DNA of 12,645 nt from Clostridia bacterium (GTDB lineage: Bacteria; Bacillota; Clostridia; Oscillospirales; CAG-272): the NCBI GenBank assembly GCA_017612655.1, contig JAGAFM010000032.1, forward strand, positions 1 through 12,645, in the 5' to 3' direction. The notes under the pieces are model-generated. The model saw only the letters and a program-made list of their open reading frames with translations. It was not told the DNA's origin and made no database searches. Below are positions 6,351-12,645 of the stretch, one piece after another. Every line of letters begins with the position of its first letter. Positions within the stretch are counted from its first letter, which is position 1. The position numbers and the translations under genes were made by a program.

Positions 6351-7217
6351 ATGAGCAAATATGTGATTTTTACGGATTCCGCCTGTGATATCGAACCGCA
6401 TCTGCTGCAGGAGTGGGGGTGTTCCTTCCTTCCTCTGACGTTCCGGTTCGACGATTATAACCAGGAATTCGAAGACGGCGGATTGAATCCACGCGATTTC
6501 TATGCCAAGATGCGCTCCGGATCGGTCGCCAAAACGGCGGCGGTCAATTCAGAGCGGTTTGCCGAGGCTTTCGAGGAACTGCTGAAGGACGGAACCGATA
6601 TCCTGTATCTCGGCTTCTCCACCGGTCTCAGCAACACTTTCAACGCGGCAAGAATCGCAGCGGAACAGCTGCGCGGACAGTATCCGGACCGGAAGATTCT
6701 GACGGTCGACTCTCTTTCCGCCTCCGCGGGATTCGGACTTCTCCTCTATCTGACGGTTCAGAAAAAGAACGAGGGCGCGTCCATCGAGGAGGCCGCAGCC
6801 TATGCGGAAGCCACGAAACTGCACCTGGTGCACTGGTTCACGGTGGACGATCTGGTTTATCTCAAACGGGGCGGAAGAATCAGCCCGATGGCAGCTTTTG
6901 TCGGGAACGCGCTCGGAATCAAACCGGTTCTGCACGTCGACAATGAAGGACACCTGATCAATATGTTCAAAGTCCGTGGGCGGAGATCCTCCGTGCTCGC
7001 GCTTGCGGACAAATACGGCGAACTTGCCATCACCCCGGGAGAAGGTCCGGTCTTCATCTGCCACGGAGACTGCGACAGCGACGTCGAGGAACTGAAACGC
7101 ACTCTGAAGGAGCGGTACGGCGCCGAAGTGACGCTCGTCACCTACACGGGAACAGTGATCGGCGCCCACTCCGGTCCCGGAACCCTCGCCCTGTTCTTCC
7201 TCGGGAAAGAACGGTAA
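6351..7217 (+). CDS. fakB: DegV-family fatty-acid-binding protein (FakB-like)
   Basis: FakB proteins hold a fatty acid in a buried pocket and present its carboxylate to the kinase FakA, making acyl-phosphate for phospholipid synthesis. The 288 residues match DegV family length. Visible signatures are TDSACDI (8-14), KTAAVN (61-66), FSTGLSNTFNAA (89-100), VDSLSASAG (119-127), YLKRGGRIS (170-178), IKPVLHV (190-196) and IGAHSGPGTLALFF (270-283). T62, S94, R173 or R176, and H273 fall where the family binds the carboxylate or contacts the kinase. Two motif cores differ from the usual TSQPS and LSGTY forms, with TAAVN and LSNTF here, which might tune ligand choice. AAAGGAG (6339-6345) is 5 bases before the ATG, and the gene begins 42 bases after the acyl-CoA synthetase stop. 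The fakA gene follows 25 bases downstream, which strongly supports the FakB role over an unrelated DegV function. Confidence 0.9.
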   Translation: MSKYVIFTDSACDIEPHLLQEWGCSFLPLTFRFDDYNQEFEDGGLNPRDFYAKMRSGSVAKTAAVNSERFAEAFEELLKDGTDILYLGFSTGLSNTFNAARIAAEQLRGQYPDRKILTVDSLSASAGFGLLLYLTVQKKNEGASIEEAAAYAEATKLHLVHWFTVDDLVYLKRGGRISPMAAFVGNALGIKPVLHVDNEGHLINMFKVRGRRSSVLALADKYGELAITPGEGPVFICHGDCDSDVEELKRTLKERYGAEVTLVTYTGTVIGAHSGPGTLALFFLGKER

Positions 7218-7242
7218 TTCATCAGCGGAAAAGGGGTGCGAT

Positions 7243-9024
7243 ATGTTTAAGTCAAAGTCCCAGGCGGCTCCCTCCGAAGAGAAGGAACAGGAAACCGCAG
7301 CGGAAAAGAAATCCGCGAAAAAAGAAAAATCCGGTAAGAGCGGAAGCAGGAAGCCTTCCGTTTCCGAGTTGAAATATCTGGGCGGATGGCTTATGTCCAA
7401 GATGGCCCGTGCCGGTGCAAAGCTTCTTCGCTCCAATGCGGACAAAGTAAACCGCCTGAATGTTTTTCCCGTACCGGACGGAGACACCGGGGACAATATG
7501 CGGATGACCCTTGAAAGCGGTCTTGCCGCGATAGAAAATCTGGATTCCGACGATCTTGCGGAAGTCATGAGGGTCTTTTCCCACGGAATGCTGCTCGGTG
7601 CCAGAGGGAACTCCGGAGTCATTCTGTCCCAGTTCTTCGCAGGAACGGCGAAAGGAATGGAAGGAACCCCGAAAGCCGATCCGGTCACCCTTGGACGCGC
7701 TCTGGAAATGGGAGTGGATCAGGCATACAAATCCGTTATGACGCCTACCGAAGGCACGATTCTGACCGTTGCCAGGGAGGCGGTGGACTATGCCGTTTCC
7801 AGAATCACACCTCAGACCACCATCCGCACCTTCTTTGCCGATCTCGTGGGAGAAATGCATGAGTCGCTGGAGCGGACACCGGAAGCCCTCCAGGTACTCA
7901 AGGAAGCGGGCGTGGTGGACAGCGGAGGTGCCGGCCTTCTCTACATCATGGAAGGGTTCAACCGCGCCTTGAACGGAGAGGAGGATTCCGAAGACGGGGA
8001 GGGGTCTGAAGCAGCGGACCGTCCGAGATCATCCGTTCCGATTCCATTCGGACCTGACAGCAAAATGGAATACGGTTACTGCACCGAACTGCTGATCCAA
8101 CTCATGAACGGAAAAACCGACATCAGTGCCTTTGATGTGGAGGAACTCAAACAGTTTCTTTCCGGTATCGGAGACTCCATCGTCTGCTTCCGGGTGGACA
8201 GCATCGTCAAGGTTCATGTTCACACATTCGTTCCGGAGCAGGTGCTCGCTCACTGCCGAACTTTCGGTGAATTCATCTCGGTCAAAATTGAAAACATGTC
8301 CATCCAGCATACGGATCTGTCCGGATCGGAGACCCCGCCTGAAGAAACCCCGGCAAAAATACGGAACGGAGTTGTGGCAGTCACCAACGGCCAGGGAGTT
8401 CGCGACCTGTTCCTGGAACTGGGCACCAATGAAATCATCGAGGGCGGACAGACCCACAATCCGTCAACCAACGACTTCCTCGACGCATTCCGGAAGATCC
8501 CGGCGGATAATCTGTTCGTCTTCCCCAACAACGGAAATATCCTCATGGCGGCGCAGCAGGCGGCAAACATCTACGAGGACGCAAAAGTATTCGTCATTCC
8601 CAGCAAGGACGTCGGAGCAGGATATGTTGCCCTTTCCTCTGCGGATCTGACCGAGGACGATCCGGAAGTCATTCTGAACTGCATGAAAGAAGCGATGGCC
8701 AAAGTCACGACCGGATTTGTTTCCCCGACGATACGGGATGCCGAAATCGGGGGAATTCAGATTCACAAAGGGGATACCATCGGGATTGTCGGAAAGACTA
8801 TTCTTCTCTCCGATCCCGACCGGGGCTGCGCGGCTTACCGGCTGGCGGTCAAGCTGTTGGAATCGCCAGGCAAATTCATGCTTACCGTTATCCGCGGAGC
8901 CGATGCCACGGAAGAGGAGGAGGCCGTCCTTCGGCAGTGTCTGAAGGAAAACTGCCCCGCGGCCGAAGTCTACTTCATCCAGGGCGGACAGGAAATCTAC
9001 CCCTATATCTTCATTGCGGAATGA
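7243..9024 (+). CDS. fakA: Fatty acid kinase catalytic subunit (DAK2/YloV family)
   Basis: Phosphorylates FakB-bound fatty acid with ATP to acyl-phosphate, in the cytoplasm. Residues about 42-240 are the Dak2-type kinase domain: LNVFPVPDGDTGDNM (72-86) with the metal-binding Asp cluster, GARGNSGVILSQFF (119-132), TPTEGTILTVAREA (167-180) and GVVDSGGAGLLY (223-234). An acidic linker (about 244-262) leads to the middle domain with GYCTELLI (278-285) and VKVHVHT (322-328). The C-terminal domain carries GGQTHNPSTNDF (401-412) and FPNNGNILMAAQQA (427-440), the usual YloV signature. The 593 residues exceed the common length of about 550. The excess is mainly a Lys/Glu/Ser-rich stretch at residues 1-40 that precedes the conserved domain. 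The start is supported by AAGGGG 6 bases upstream, although the first residues are low-complexity. The gene follows fakB by 25 bases, as expected for a two-subunit enzyme. Confidence 0.94.
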   Translation: MFKSKSQAAPSEEKEQETAAEKKSAKKEKSGKSGSRKPSVSELKYLGGWLMSKMARAGAKLLRSNADKVNRLNVFPVPDGDTGDNMRMTLESGLAAIENLDSDDLAEVMRVFSHGMLLGARGNSGVILSQFFAGTAKGMEGTPKADPVTLGRALEMGVDQAYKSVMTPTEGTILTVAREAVDYAVSRITPQTTIRTFFADLVGEMHESLERTPEALQVLKEAGVVDSGGAGLLYIMEGFNRALNGEEDSEDGEGSEAADRPRSSVPIPFGPDSKMEYGYCTELLIQLMNGKTDISAFDVEELKQFLSGIGDSIVCFRVDSIVKVHVHTFVPEQVLAHCRTFGEFISVKIENMSIQHTDLSGSETPPEETPAKIRNGVVAVTNGQGVRDLFLELGTNEIIEGGQTHNPSTNDFLDAFRKIPADNLFVFPNNGNILMAAQQAANIYEDAKVFVIPSKDVGAGYVALSSADLTEDDPEVILNCMKEAMAKVTTGFVSPTIRDAEIGGIQIHKGDTIGIVGKTILLSDPDRGCAAYRLAVKLLESPGKFMLTVIRGADATEEEEAVLRQCLKENCPAAEVYFIQGGQEIYPYIFIAE

Positions 9025-9028
9025 ATTT

Positions 9029-9051
9029 CGGCTCCGATCCCCTCGGAGCCG
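9029..9051 (+). terminator. Stable intercistronic hairpin between fakA and the YitT-family gene
   Basis: CGGCTCCGA (9029-9037) pairs perfectly with TCGGAGCCG (9043-9051) around a TCCCC loop, a 9-bp GC-rich stem beginning 4 bases after the fakA stop. No T run follows (GTTGCAAAG), so it is not a standard intrinsic terminator. It ends 4 bases before the AAAGAGG ribosome site of the next gene. It may protect the 3' end of an upstream transcript, attenuate read-through, or limit ribosome loading on the membrane-protein gene. Confidence 0.45.
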
Positions 9052-9072
9052 TTGCAAAGAGGTTTTCAGCCA

Positions 9073-9948
9073 ATGCAGAAACAAGTTGCCTCCTATGTCA
9101 AGCAGTATCTGCTTATTCTACTGGGATCCATCTCGTTCGGAATCGGGACCACCTGTTTTATTCAGGCCGGCCATATCGCCGCGGGAGGCGTGACCGGCAT
9201 TTTCAACGTAATCAGCCACATCCACCCGATCCCGGTCGGTCTCTGTGTTACGATCGCAAATATCCCGTTAATCATTCTGGCATTCATCAAATTCAAAGCC
9301 AGATTTGCCGTCAACACCCTGATCGGACTCGTTCTTTCCTCCGCGGCAATCGATCTTCTGGAACTCTATTTGGGTAATGTCCTCCCTTTTACCGATGACA
9401 TCCTGCTTTCCGCTCTCGCAGGCGGTTTCTTCAACGGCCTCGGGATTGGTCTGGTGATGCGGAACGGAGCATCCACCGGAGGGACGGATATCATTATGAA
9501 ACTCATCCACCGGAAGCTTCGTCACCTAAAAGGCGGAGTGATCAACGTTGCCATCGGAATCACGATCTGTGGATTCTATCTGCTGGTGACCGGGAACGTC
9601 GAGGGGACGCTCTACACCGCCCTCTCCATCGTGGTGGACAACTTCGTATTCGATCTGGTCCTGTACGGAGGAAATGACTCCAAAACAGTCTATATCATAA
9701 CCAACGACTCGGACCGGATGGCAAAAGAAATTCTGGAAACTATAGAAAGCGGAGCAACGATTCTGAACGGGACCGGGGCCTATACCGGAACGGAGCGAAA
9801 GATCATTCTCTGCGTCATCCGGAATTCAGTCTTTCCCGCTCTTAAGGAAACCGTCAAAACGATCGATCCCAATGCGTTTATGATCGTGACTAAGTCCTCG
9901 GAAGTCTTCGGAAACGGTTACGAAAACTTCAACACGGAGATCCTCTGA
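9073..9948 (+). CDS. YitT-family integral membrane protein
   Basis: Predicted inner-membrane protein of 291 residues with about five hydrophobic segments (roughly 10-31, 53-72, 78-97, 108-128 and 153-173) and a soluble C-terminal DUF2179 domain from about 205 (TVYIITNDSDRMAKEI onward) to about 282. The motifs GHIAAGGVTGI (33-43) and NGASTGGTDI (131-140) are characteristic of the family. Biochemical function is not established; a transport role is often supposed. The ATG at 9073 is preferred over an in-frame TTG at 9052 because AAAGAGG (9056-9062) lies 10 bases before it and because the first membrane segment then starts near residue 10. It follows fakA by 48 bases, which contain a strong hairpin, so expression relative to fakA may be reduced. 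Placement next to fatty-acid kinase could suggest a membrane or lipid-related role, but gene order alone does not prove this. Confidence 0.88.
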   Translation: MQKQVASYVKQYLLILLGSISFGIGTTCFIQAGHIAAGGVTGIFNVISHIHPIPVGLCVTIANIPLIILAFIKFKARFAVNTLIGLVLSSAAIDLLELYLGNVLPFTDDILLSALAGGFFNGLGIGLVMRNGASTGGTDIIMKLIHRKLRHLKGGVINVAIGITICGFYLLVTGNVEGTLYTALSIVVDNFVFDLVLYGGNDSKTVYIITNDSDRMAKEILETIESGATILNGTGAYTGTERKIILCVIRNSVFPALKETVKTIDPNAFMIVTKSSEVFGNGYENFNTEIL

Positions 9949-9959
9949 AAGAATCAGAG
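9943..9959 (+). terminator. Small hairpin overlapping the YitT-family stop codon
   Basis: CTCTGA (9943-9948, containing the stop codon) pairs with TCAGAG (9954-9959) around a 5-base AAGAA loop. The nearest T run, TTTT at 9970-9973, is 10 bases beyond. It is the only terminator candidate between this gene and the promoter at 10033, and is weak. Confidence 0.25.
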
Positions 9960-10032
9960 CCGCGACGTGTTTTCCGCTGGAAAGCCGTATCCCAAAATGC
10001 GCCGTCCGGGGGAAGAATCCTTGTGTAATCTG

Positions 10033-10061
10033 TTGACTTTTCACAGGGCGTGTGCTACAAT
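10033..10061 (+). promoter_or_regulatory. Sigma-A promoter of the GH27 gene pair
   Basis: TTGACT (10033-10038) and TACAAT (10056-10061) are 17 bases apart, with TGC (10053-10055) as extended -10. Both hexamers are the same as those of the promoter at 3521. Transcription from about 10068 gives a leader of about 100 bases before the first GH27 start codon. Confidence 0.82.
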
Positions 10062-10073
10062 CATTTCGTCTTT

Positions 10074-10103
10074 TTCGGGTTCGTTTTTCCCGAATCCGAT
10101 TCG
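10074..10103 (+). promoter_or_regulatory. Inverted repeats in the GH27 leader (possible operator or leader structure)
   Basis: TTCGGG (10074-10079) can pair with CCCGAA (10089-10094) around a 9-base T-rich loop. An overlapping 13-base inverted repeat, CGAATC-C-GATTCG (10091-10103), lies about 25-35 bases after the predicted transcript start and is followed by TTTTT. The odd-centred palindrome fits a DNA operator such as one for a sugar-responsive repressor better than an RNA hairpin, since its loop would be one base. No regulator gene is visible nearby, so this is tentative. Confidence 0.35.
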
Positions 10104-10166
10104 CGTTTTTCTCTGGAAATCCCTGCCGCAAAGGACAAAATATCTAGAAAAAAGGAGAAAAGATCT

Positions 10167-11315
10167 ATGCTCTTGAAAACACCTCCGATGGGTTTCAACA
10201 CATGGAACTCTTTCGGCGAAAACATCAGTGCGGATCTGCTGAAGGAAACAGCGGATGCGATGGTGGACCAGGGACTGGCTGCCGCCGGTTACGAGTACAT
10301 CGTCATTGATGACTGCTGGGCGGAAAGGGAAAGAGATCCGAAAACCGGAAAAATCATTCCCGATCACAACAAGTTCCCGAAAGGGATGAAGGACCTCTCC
10401 GATTACATTCACGCCAAAGGCCTGAAGTTCGGAATGTACTCCTGCTGCGGTGTCCGCACCTGTGCGAACTACCCCGGTTCTTTCAATCACGAGTTTCTGG
10501 ATGCACAAACCTTTGCGGAATACGGATGCGACTATCTGAAATACGATGACTGCTTCCGTCCTGGCACGGTGGACACCGTGGTTCTCTACCGCCGGATGGG
10601 TATGGCGCTCAAGGCCTGCGGCCGCGACATCGTGTATTCCATCTGCCATGCAGACCGGGACAAAGATGGTGAGTGGTCCCGCGCGATCGGCGGAAGCCTC
10701 TGGCGTTCCACCAATGATATTCATGACAGCTACGAATCCTTCATGAATATCGCAGTCAGCCAGCTGAACAACTACTGCTACAACTACCCCGGATGCTTCA
10801 ACGATATGGATATGCTGACCGTCGGCATGTACGGCGGAGGCGACAACGTCCATGTCCGCACAACCACAGGATGCAACGACGAGGAGTACAAGTCCCAGTT
10901 CGCTCTCTGGTGTCTCTTCGGATCCCCCCTGATGCTGGGCTGTGACGTACGCAAACTGCGTCCCGCCGCAAGAGATCTTCTCACCAACAAGGATCTGATT
11001 GCGATCGACCAGGATCCGGAAGCCCGCGGCATCATCGACGTTTCCTGCTTCAAGGAGGACAAATACCGTCTCTCCGTCATGCGTCATCTCTCCAACAACA
11101 AAATCGCGATCGGTCTCTTCAACAAGAACGGCGAACCGGAGCGGGACGTTCAGCTGCTGCTCAGCAACTGCGGCCTTCCCATGTCCGGAGGCTACGGACT
11201 GAAGATGCGTGAGATCTTCAGCGGGGAAGAAACCGGAATCATCAAAGACTATTTTGTCACGAAAATTCCGCATCACGGCTGCAAAGTCTATATTGCGGAA
11301 GTCGTGAAATGCTGA
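10167..11315 (+). CDS. GH27-family glycoside hydrolase (alpha-galactosidase-like), copy 1
   Basis: Retaining glycosidase of the alpha-galactosidase / alpha-N-acetylgalactosaminidase family, 382 residues, with no signal peptide and so probably cytoplasmic. Family landmarks are TPPMGFNTWNSF (5-16), VIDDCW (46-51), GLKFGMYS (85-92), TFAEYGCDYLKYDDC (115-129) with D127 as expected nucleophile, WRSTNDI (179-185) with D184 as expected acid/base, and FNDMDMLTVG (211-220). A beta-sandwich-like tail fills the last 100 residues. Its substrate loop is unusual: SICHAD (158-163) where the family normally has a C-[EDN]-W pattern, and N183 replaces the common Gly before D184. These positions contact the sugar in characterised relatives, so specificity may differ from copy 2. 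AAGGAG (10152-10157) is 9 bases before the ATG. Upstream in-frame codons (from 10050) overlap the promoter -10 and are not used. Copy 2 starts 16 bases downstream of this stop, in the same transcript. Confidence 0.9.
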   Translation: MLLKTPPMGFNTWNSFGENISADLLKETADAMVDQGLAAAGYEYIVIDDCWAERERDPKTGKIIPDHNKFPKGMKDLSDYIHAKGLKFGMYSCCGVRTCANYPGSFNHEFLDAQTFAEYGCDYLKYDDCFRPGTVDTVVLYRRMGMALKACGRDIVYSICHADRDKDGEWSRAIGGSLWRSTNDIHDSYESFMNIAVSQLNNYCYNYPGCFNDMDMLTVGMYGGGDNVHVRTTTGCNDEEYKSQFALWCLFGSPLMLGCDVRKLRPAARDLLTNKDLIAIDQDPEARGIIDVSCFKEDKYRLSVMRHLSNNKIAIGLFNKNGEPERDVQLLLSNCGLPMSGGYGLKMREIFSGEETGIIKDYFVTKIPHHGCKVYIAEVVKC

Positions 11316-11330
11316 AAGGAGAGAACGATC

Positions 11331-12464
11331 ATGTTGGTAATGACCCCTCCTATGGGCTATAATACCTGGAACACCTTCGGATACGACATCAATGCAGATC
11401 TGATCAAAGAAACCGCAGATGCAATGGTCCGGGAAGGTCTTCTGGAAGCCGGCTACAAATATCTCGTCATCGACGACTGCTGGTCTGAACTCGAAAGAGA
11501 CCCCAAGACCGATAAAATCATCCCCGACCATATCAAATTTCCGAAAGGGATGAAGGATGTCTCCGATTATGTTCATTCCAAGGGATTGAAGTTCGGAATG
11601 TACTCCTGTGCCGGTGTCCGTACCTGCGCAGACTTTCCGGGCTCCTTTGATCATGAATTTCTGGATGCGCAGACCTTTGCGGAATACGGGTGCGATTTCC
11701 TGAAATACGATTTCTGCCACTGCCCGCAGAACATCGACGGCAGACTGCTTTATCGGAGAATGGGTGTCGCTCTCCGCAACTGCGGAAGAGAAATCCTCTA
11801 TTCCGCCTGCAACTGGGGCGTGGACAATTCCGGTTCCTGGATGCGCGCGACCGGCGCGGATATGTACCGCTCCACCGGTGATATCATCGACAACTTTAAA
11901 TCCTTCTCCGACATTCTCCTGAGCCAGCAGCACAACGTAGGCTACTCCGGCCCCTGCTGCTTCAACGATCTGGACATGCTGACCGTTGGAATGTACGGAA
12001 AAGGAAATGTCGGCTCCTCCGGATGCAACGACATTGATTACAAGACTCAGTTTGCTCTCTGGTGCATGTTCGGTTCTCCTCTGATGATCGGGTGCGACGT
12101 CCGCCACATGACGCCGGAAGCCAAGGCCCTGCTCACCAACAAAAACCTGATCGCGCTGAATCAGGATCCGGACTGCTGCCCGCCTTACGAAGTGGCTTCC
12201 AACCGCTGGAACAGCCGGATGAAGTCCTTTATCCGCCATCTCTCCAACAATGAATTTGCCATCGGCTTCTTCAACATGGCCGACGAGGCAGACGGAATTC
12301 CGTTCTTCAGCTTCAACGCCGGTCTGGACGTCAGCTGTGACTACGGATTTGCCCTGACCGATATGTTTACCGGAGAAGACGCCGGACTGCTCGAAGAATT
12401 CACCTATCCCGTGATTCAGGCGCACGACTGCGCTCTCTACCGTGCAAAGATCGTAAAACTCTGA
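11331..12464 (+). CDS. GH27-family glycoside hydrolase (alpha-galactosidase-like), copy 2
   Basis: Tandem paralogue of the preceding gene: 377 residues, about 80% identical over the first 129 residues by hand count, much less in the last 100. No signal peptide. Landmarks are TPPMGYNTWNTF (5-16), VIDDCW (46-51), CDFLKYDFC (121-129) with D127 as nucleophile, YSACNWG (157-163), YRSTGDI (179-185) with D184 as acid/base, and FNDLDMLTVG (211-220). Its CNWG and STGDI motifs are close to the usual GH27 forms, so ordinary alpha-galactosidase-type activity is more likely here than in copy 1. Both copies have Cys (YSC, residue 93) where many GH27 enzymes have Asp (YSD). AAAGGAG (11315-11321) lies 9 bases before the ATG, partly in the previous stop codon. 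The substrate could be raffinose-type sugars, galactomannan fragments or host glycans; the sequence does not decide. Confidence 0.91.
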   Translation: MLVMTPPMGYNTWNTFGYDINADLIKETADAMVREGLLEAGYKYLVIDDCWSELERDPKTDKIIPDHIKFPKGMKDVSDYVHSKGLKFGMYSCAGVRTCADFPGSFDHEFLDAQTFAEYGCDFLKYDFCHCPQNIDGRLLYRRMGVALRNCGREILYSACNWGVDNSGSWMRATGADMYRSTGDIIDNFKSFSDILLSQQHNVGYSGPCCFNDLDMLTVGMYGKGNVGSSGCNDIDYKTQFALWCMFGSPLMIGCDVRHMTPEAKALLTNKNLIALNQDPDCCPPYEVASNRWNSRMKSFIRHLSNNEFAIGFFNMADEADGIPFFSFNAGLDVSCDYGFALTDMFTGEDAGLLEEFTYPVIQAHDCALYRAKIVKL

Positions 12465-12645
12465 TGCAAAACCGGTTTCAGTCTCCTCAGGGTATCTGGG
12501 ACCGTTCCCGTGAAGCACTTCTGGACTCCGAACGGAACCGTCCCGATCAGGACCCCGTTCCGGACTTGGAGACAGACGTCCCGGAAGACGTTCCGCACTG
12601 CACAAAATGCGGAGCCCTTCTGACAAAGGAGGATACCGGTCTTCA
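12464..12645 (+). CDS. 5' end of an unrecognised protein with a CxxC zinc-ribbon-like motif (partial)
   Basis: An open frame starts at ATG 12464, overlapping the stop codon of the second GH27 gene by one base (TGATG), and runs without a stop to the window end (60 codons visible). The visible part is hydrophilic and rich in Asp, Glu, Pro and Arg (residues 1-46). It then shows HCTKCGALL, a CxxC knuckle typical of the first half of a zinc ribbon; the second half would lie outside the window. No separate ribosome site precedes it, so translation would depend on coupling to the GH27 gene. Its protein family is not recognisable from this fragment. An AAAGGAGG at 12625-12632 resembles a ribosome site and raises the alternative that a different gene starts just beyond the window. 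Confidence 0.6.
   Translation, partial: MQNRFQSPQGIWDRSREALLDSERNRPDQDPVPDLETDVPEDVPHCTKCGALLTKEDTGL

Noticed and set aside
6549..7688. 379-codon - strand frame over fakB and fakA
   Set aside because: Antisense shadow covering parts of two clear genes; no protein-like motifs.
10041..12626. An 861-codon open frame on the - strand spanning both GH27 genes
   Set aside because: It is exactly antisense to two well-supported paralogues lying in the same frame (their starts are 1164 bases apart, a multiple of three). Codon preference of the sense genes leaves the antisense frame free of stops. It has no domain motif and no ribosome site.

Overview
The window looks like chromosomal DNA from an anaerobic, carbohydrate-fermenting member of the Clostridia (Bacillota), with an Oscillospiraceae/Ruminococcaceae-like gut or rumen bacterium most likely. 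This rests on strong AGGAGG-type ribosome binding sites, sigma-A promoters with extended -10 elements, a lipoprotein signal typical of Gram-positives, a DegV/FakA/YitT gene set characteristic of Firmicutes, and an acetate kinase plus several plant-glycan glycoside hydrolases. The taxonomic statement is inference; no rRNA or tRNA gene was seen. All genes read on the + strand. I see no mobile element, CRISPR array or integrase.

Layout. (1) 1-1439: a short leader with an edge hairpin, a near-consensus promoter at 140-168, and acetate kinase (ackA, 222-1439). (2) 1594-3015: a secreted lipoprotein with a C-terminal GH16 beta-glucanase domain and an N-terminal domain that resembles the non-catalytic domain found before alpha-glucuronidase-type enzymes. 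(3) 3016-3681: a 666-base intergenic stretch with a probable terminator, a cre-like palindrome, three phased TGTGRAAA repeats, a strong promoter and a structured leader. (4) 3682-9948: a five-gene collinear unit. It holds a lipoyl-less E2/CAT-fold acyltransferase homologue lacking the catalytic His, an AMP-forming acyl-CoA synthetase overlapping it by one base, a DegV/FakB fatty-acid-binding protein, FakA fatty-acid kinase and a YitT-family membrane protein. (5) 10033-12645: its own promoter, two tandem GH27 (alpha-galactosidase family) genes without signal peptides, and the start of a small CxxC protein that overlaps the second GH27 stop codon and runs off the window.

How they may work together. 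The GH16 lipoprotein would cut beta-glucans at the cell surface. The two cytoplasmic GH27 enzymes would trim alpha-galactosyl (or related) residues from imported oligosaccharides. Acetate kinase closes the fermentation with ATP formation. The central unit is the most interesting part. FakB/FakA make acyl-phosphate from exogenous fatty acid, the AMP-forming synthetase gives a second activation route to acyl-thioester, and the translationally coupled CAT-fold protein is placed to use or bind that product. That linkage is inferred from gene order and family knowledge, not demonstrated.
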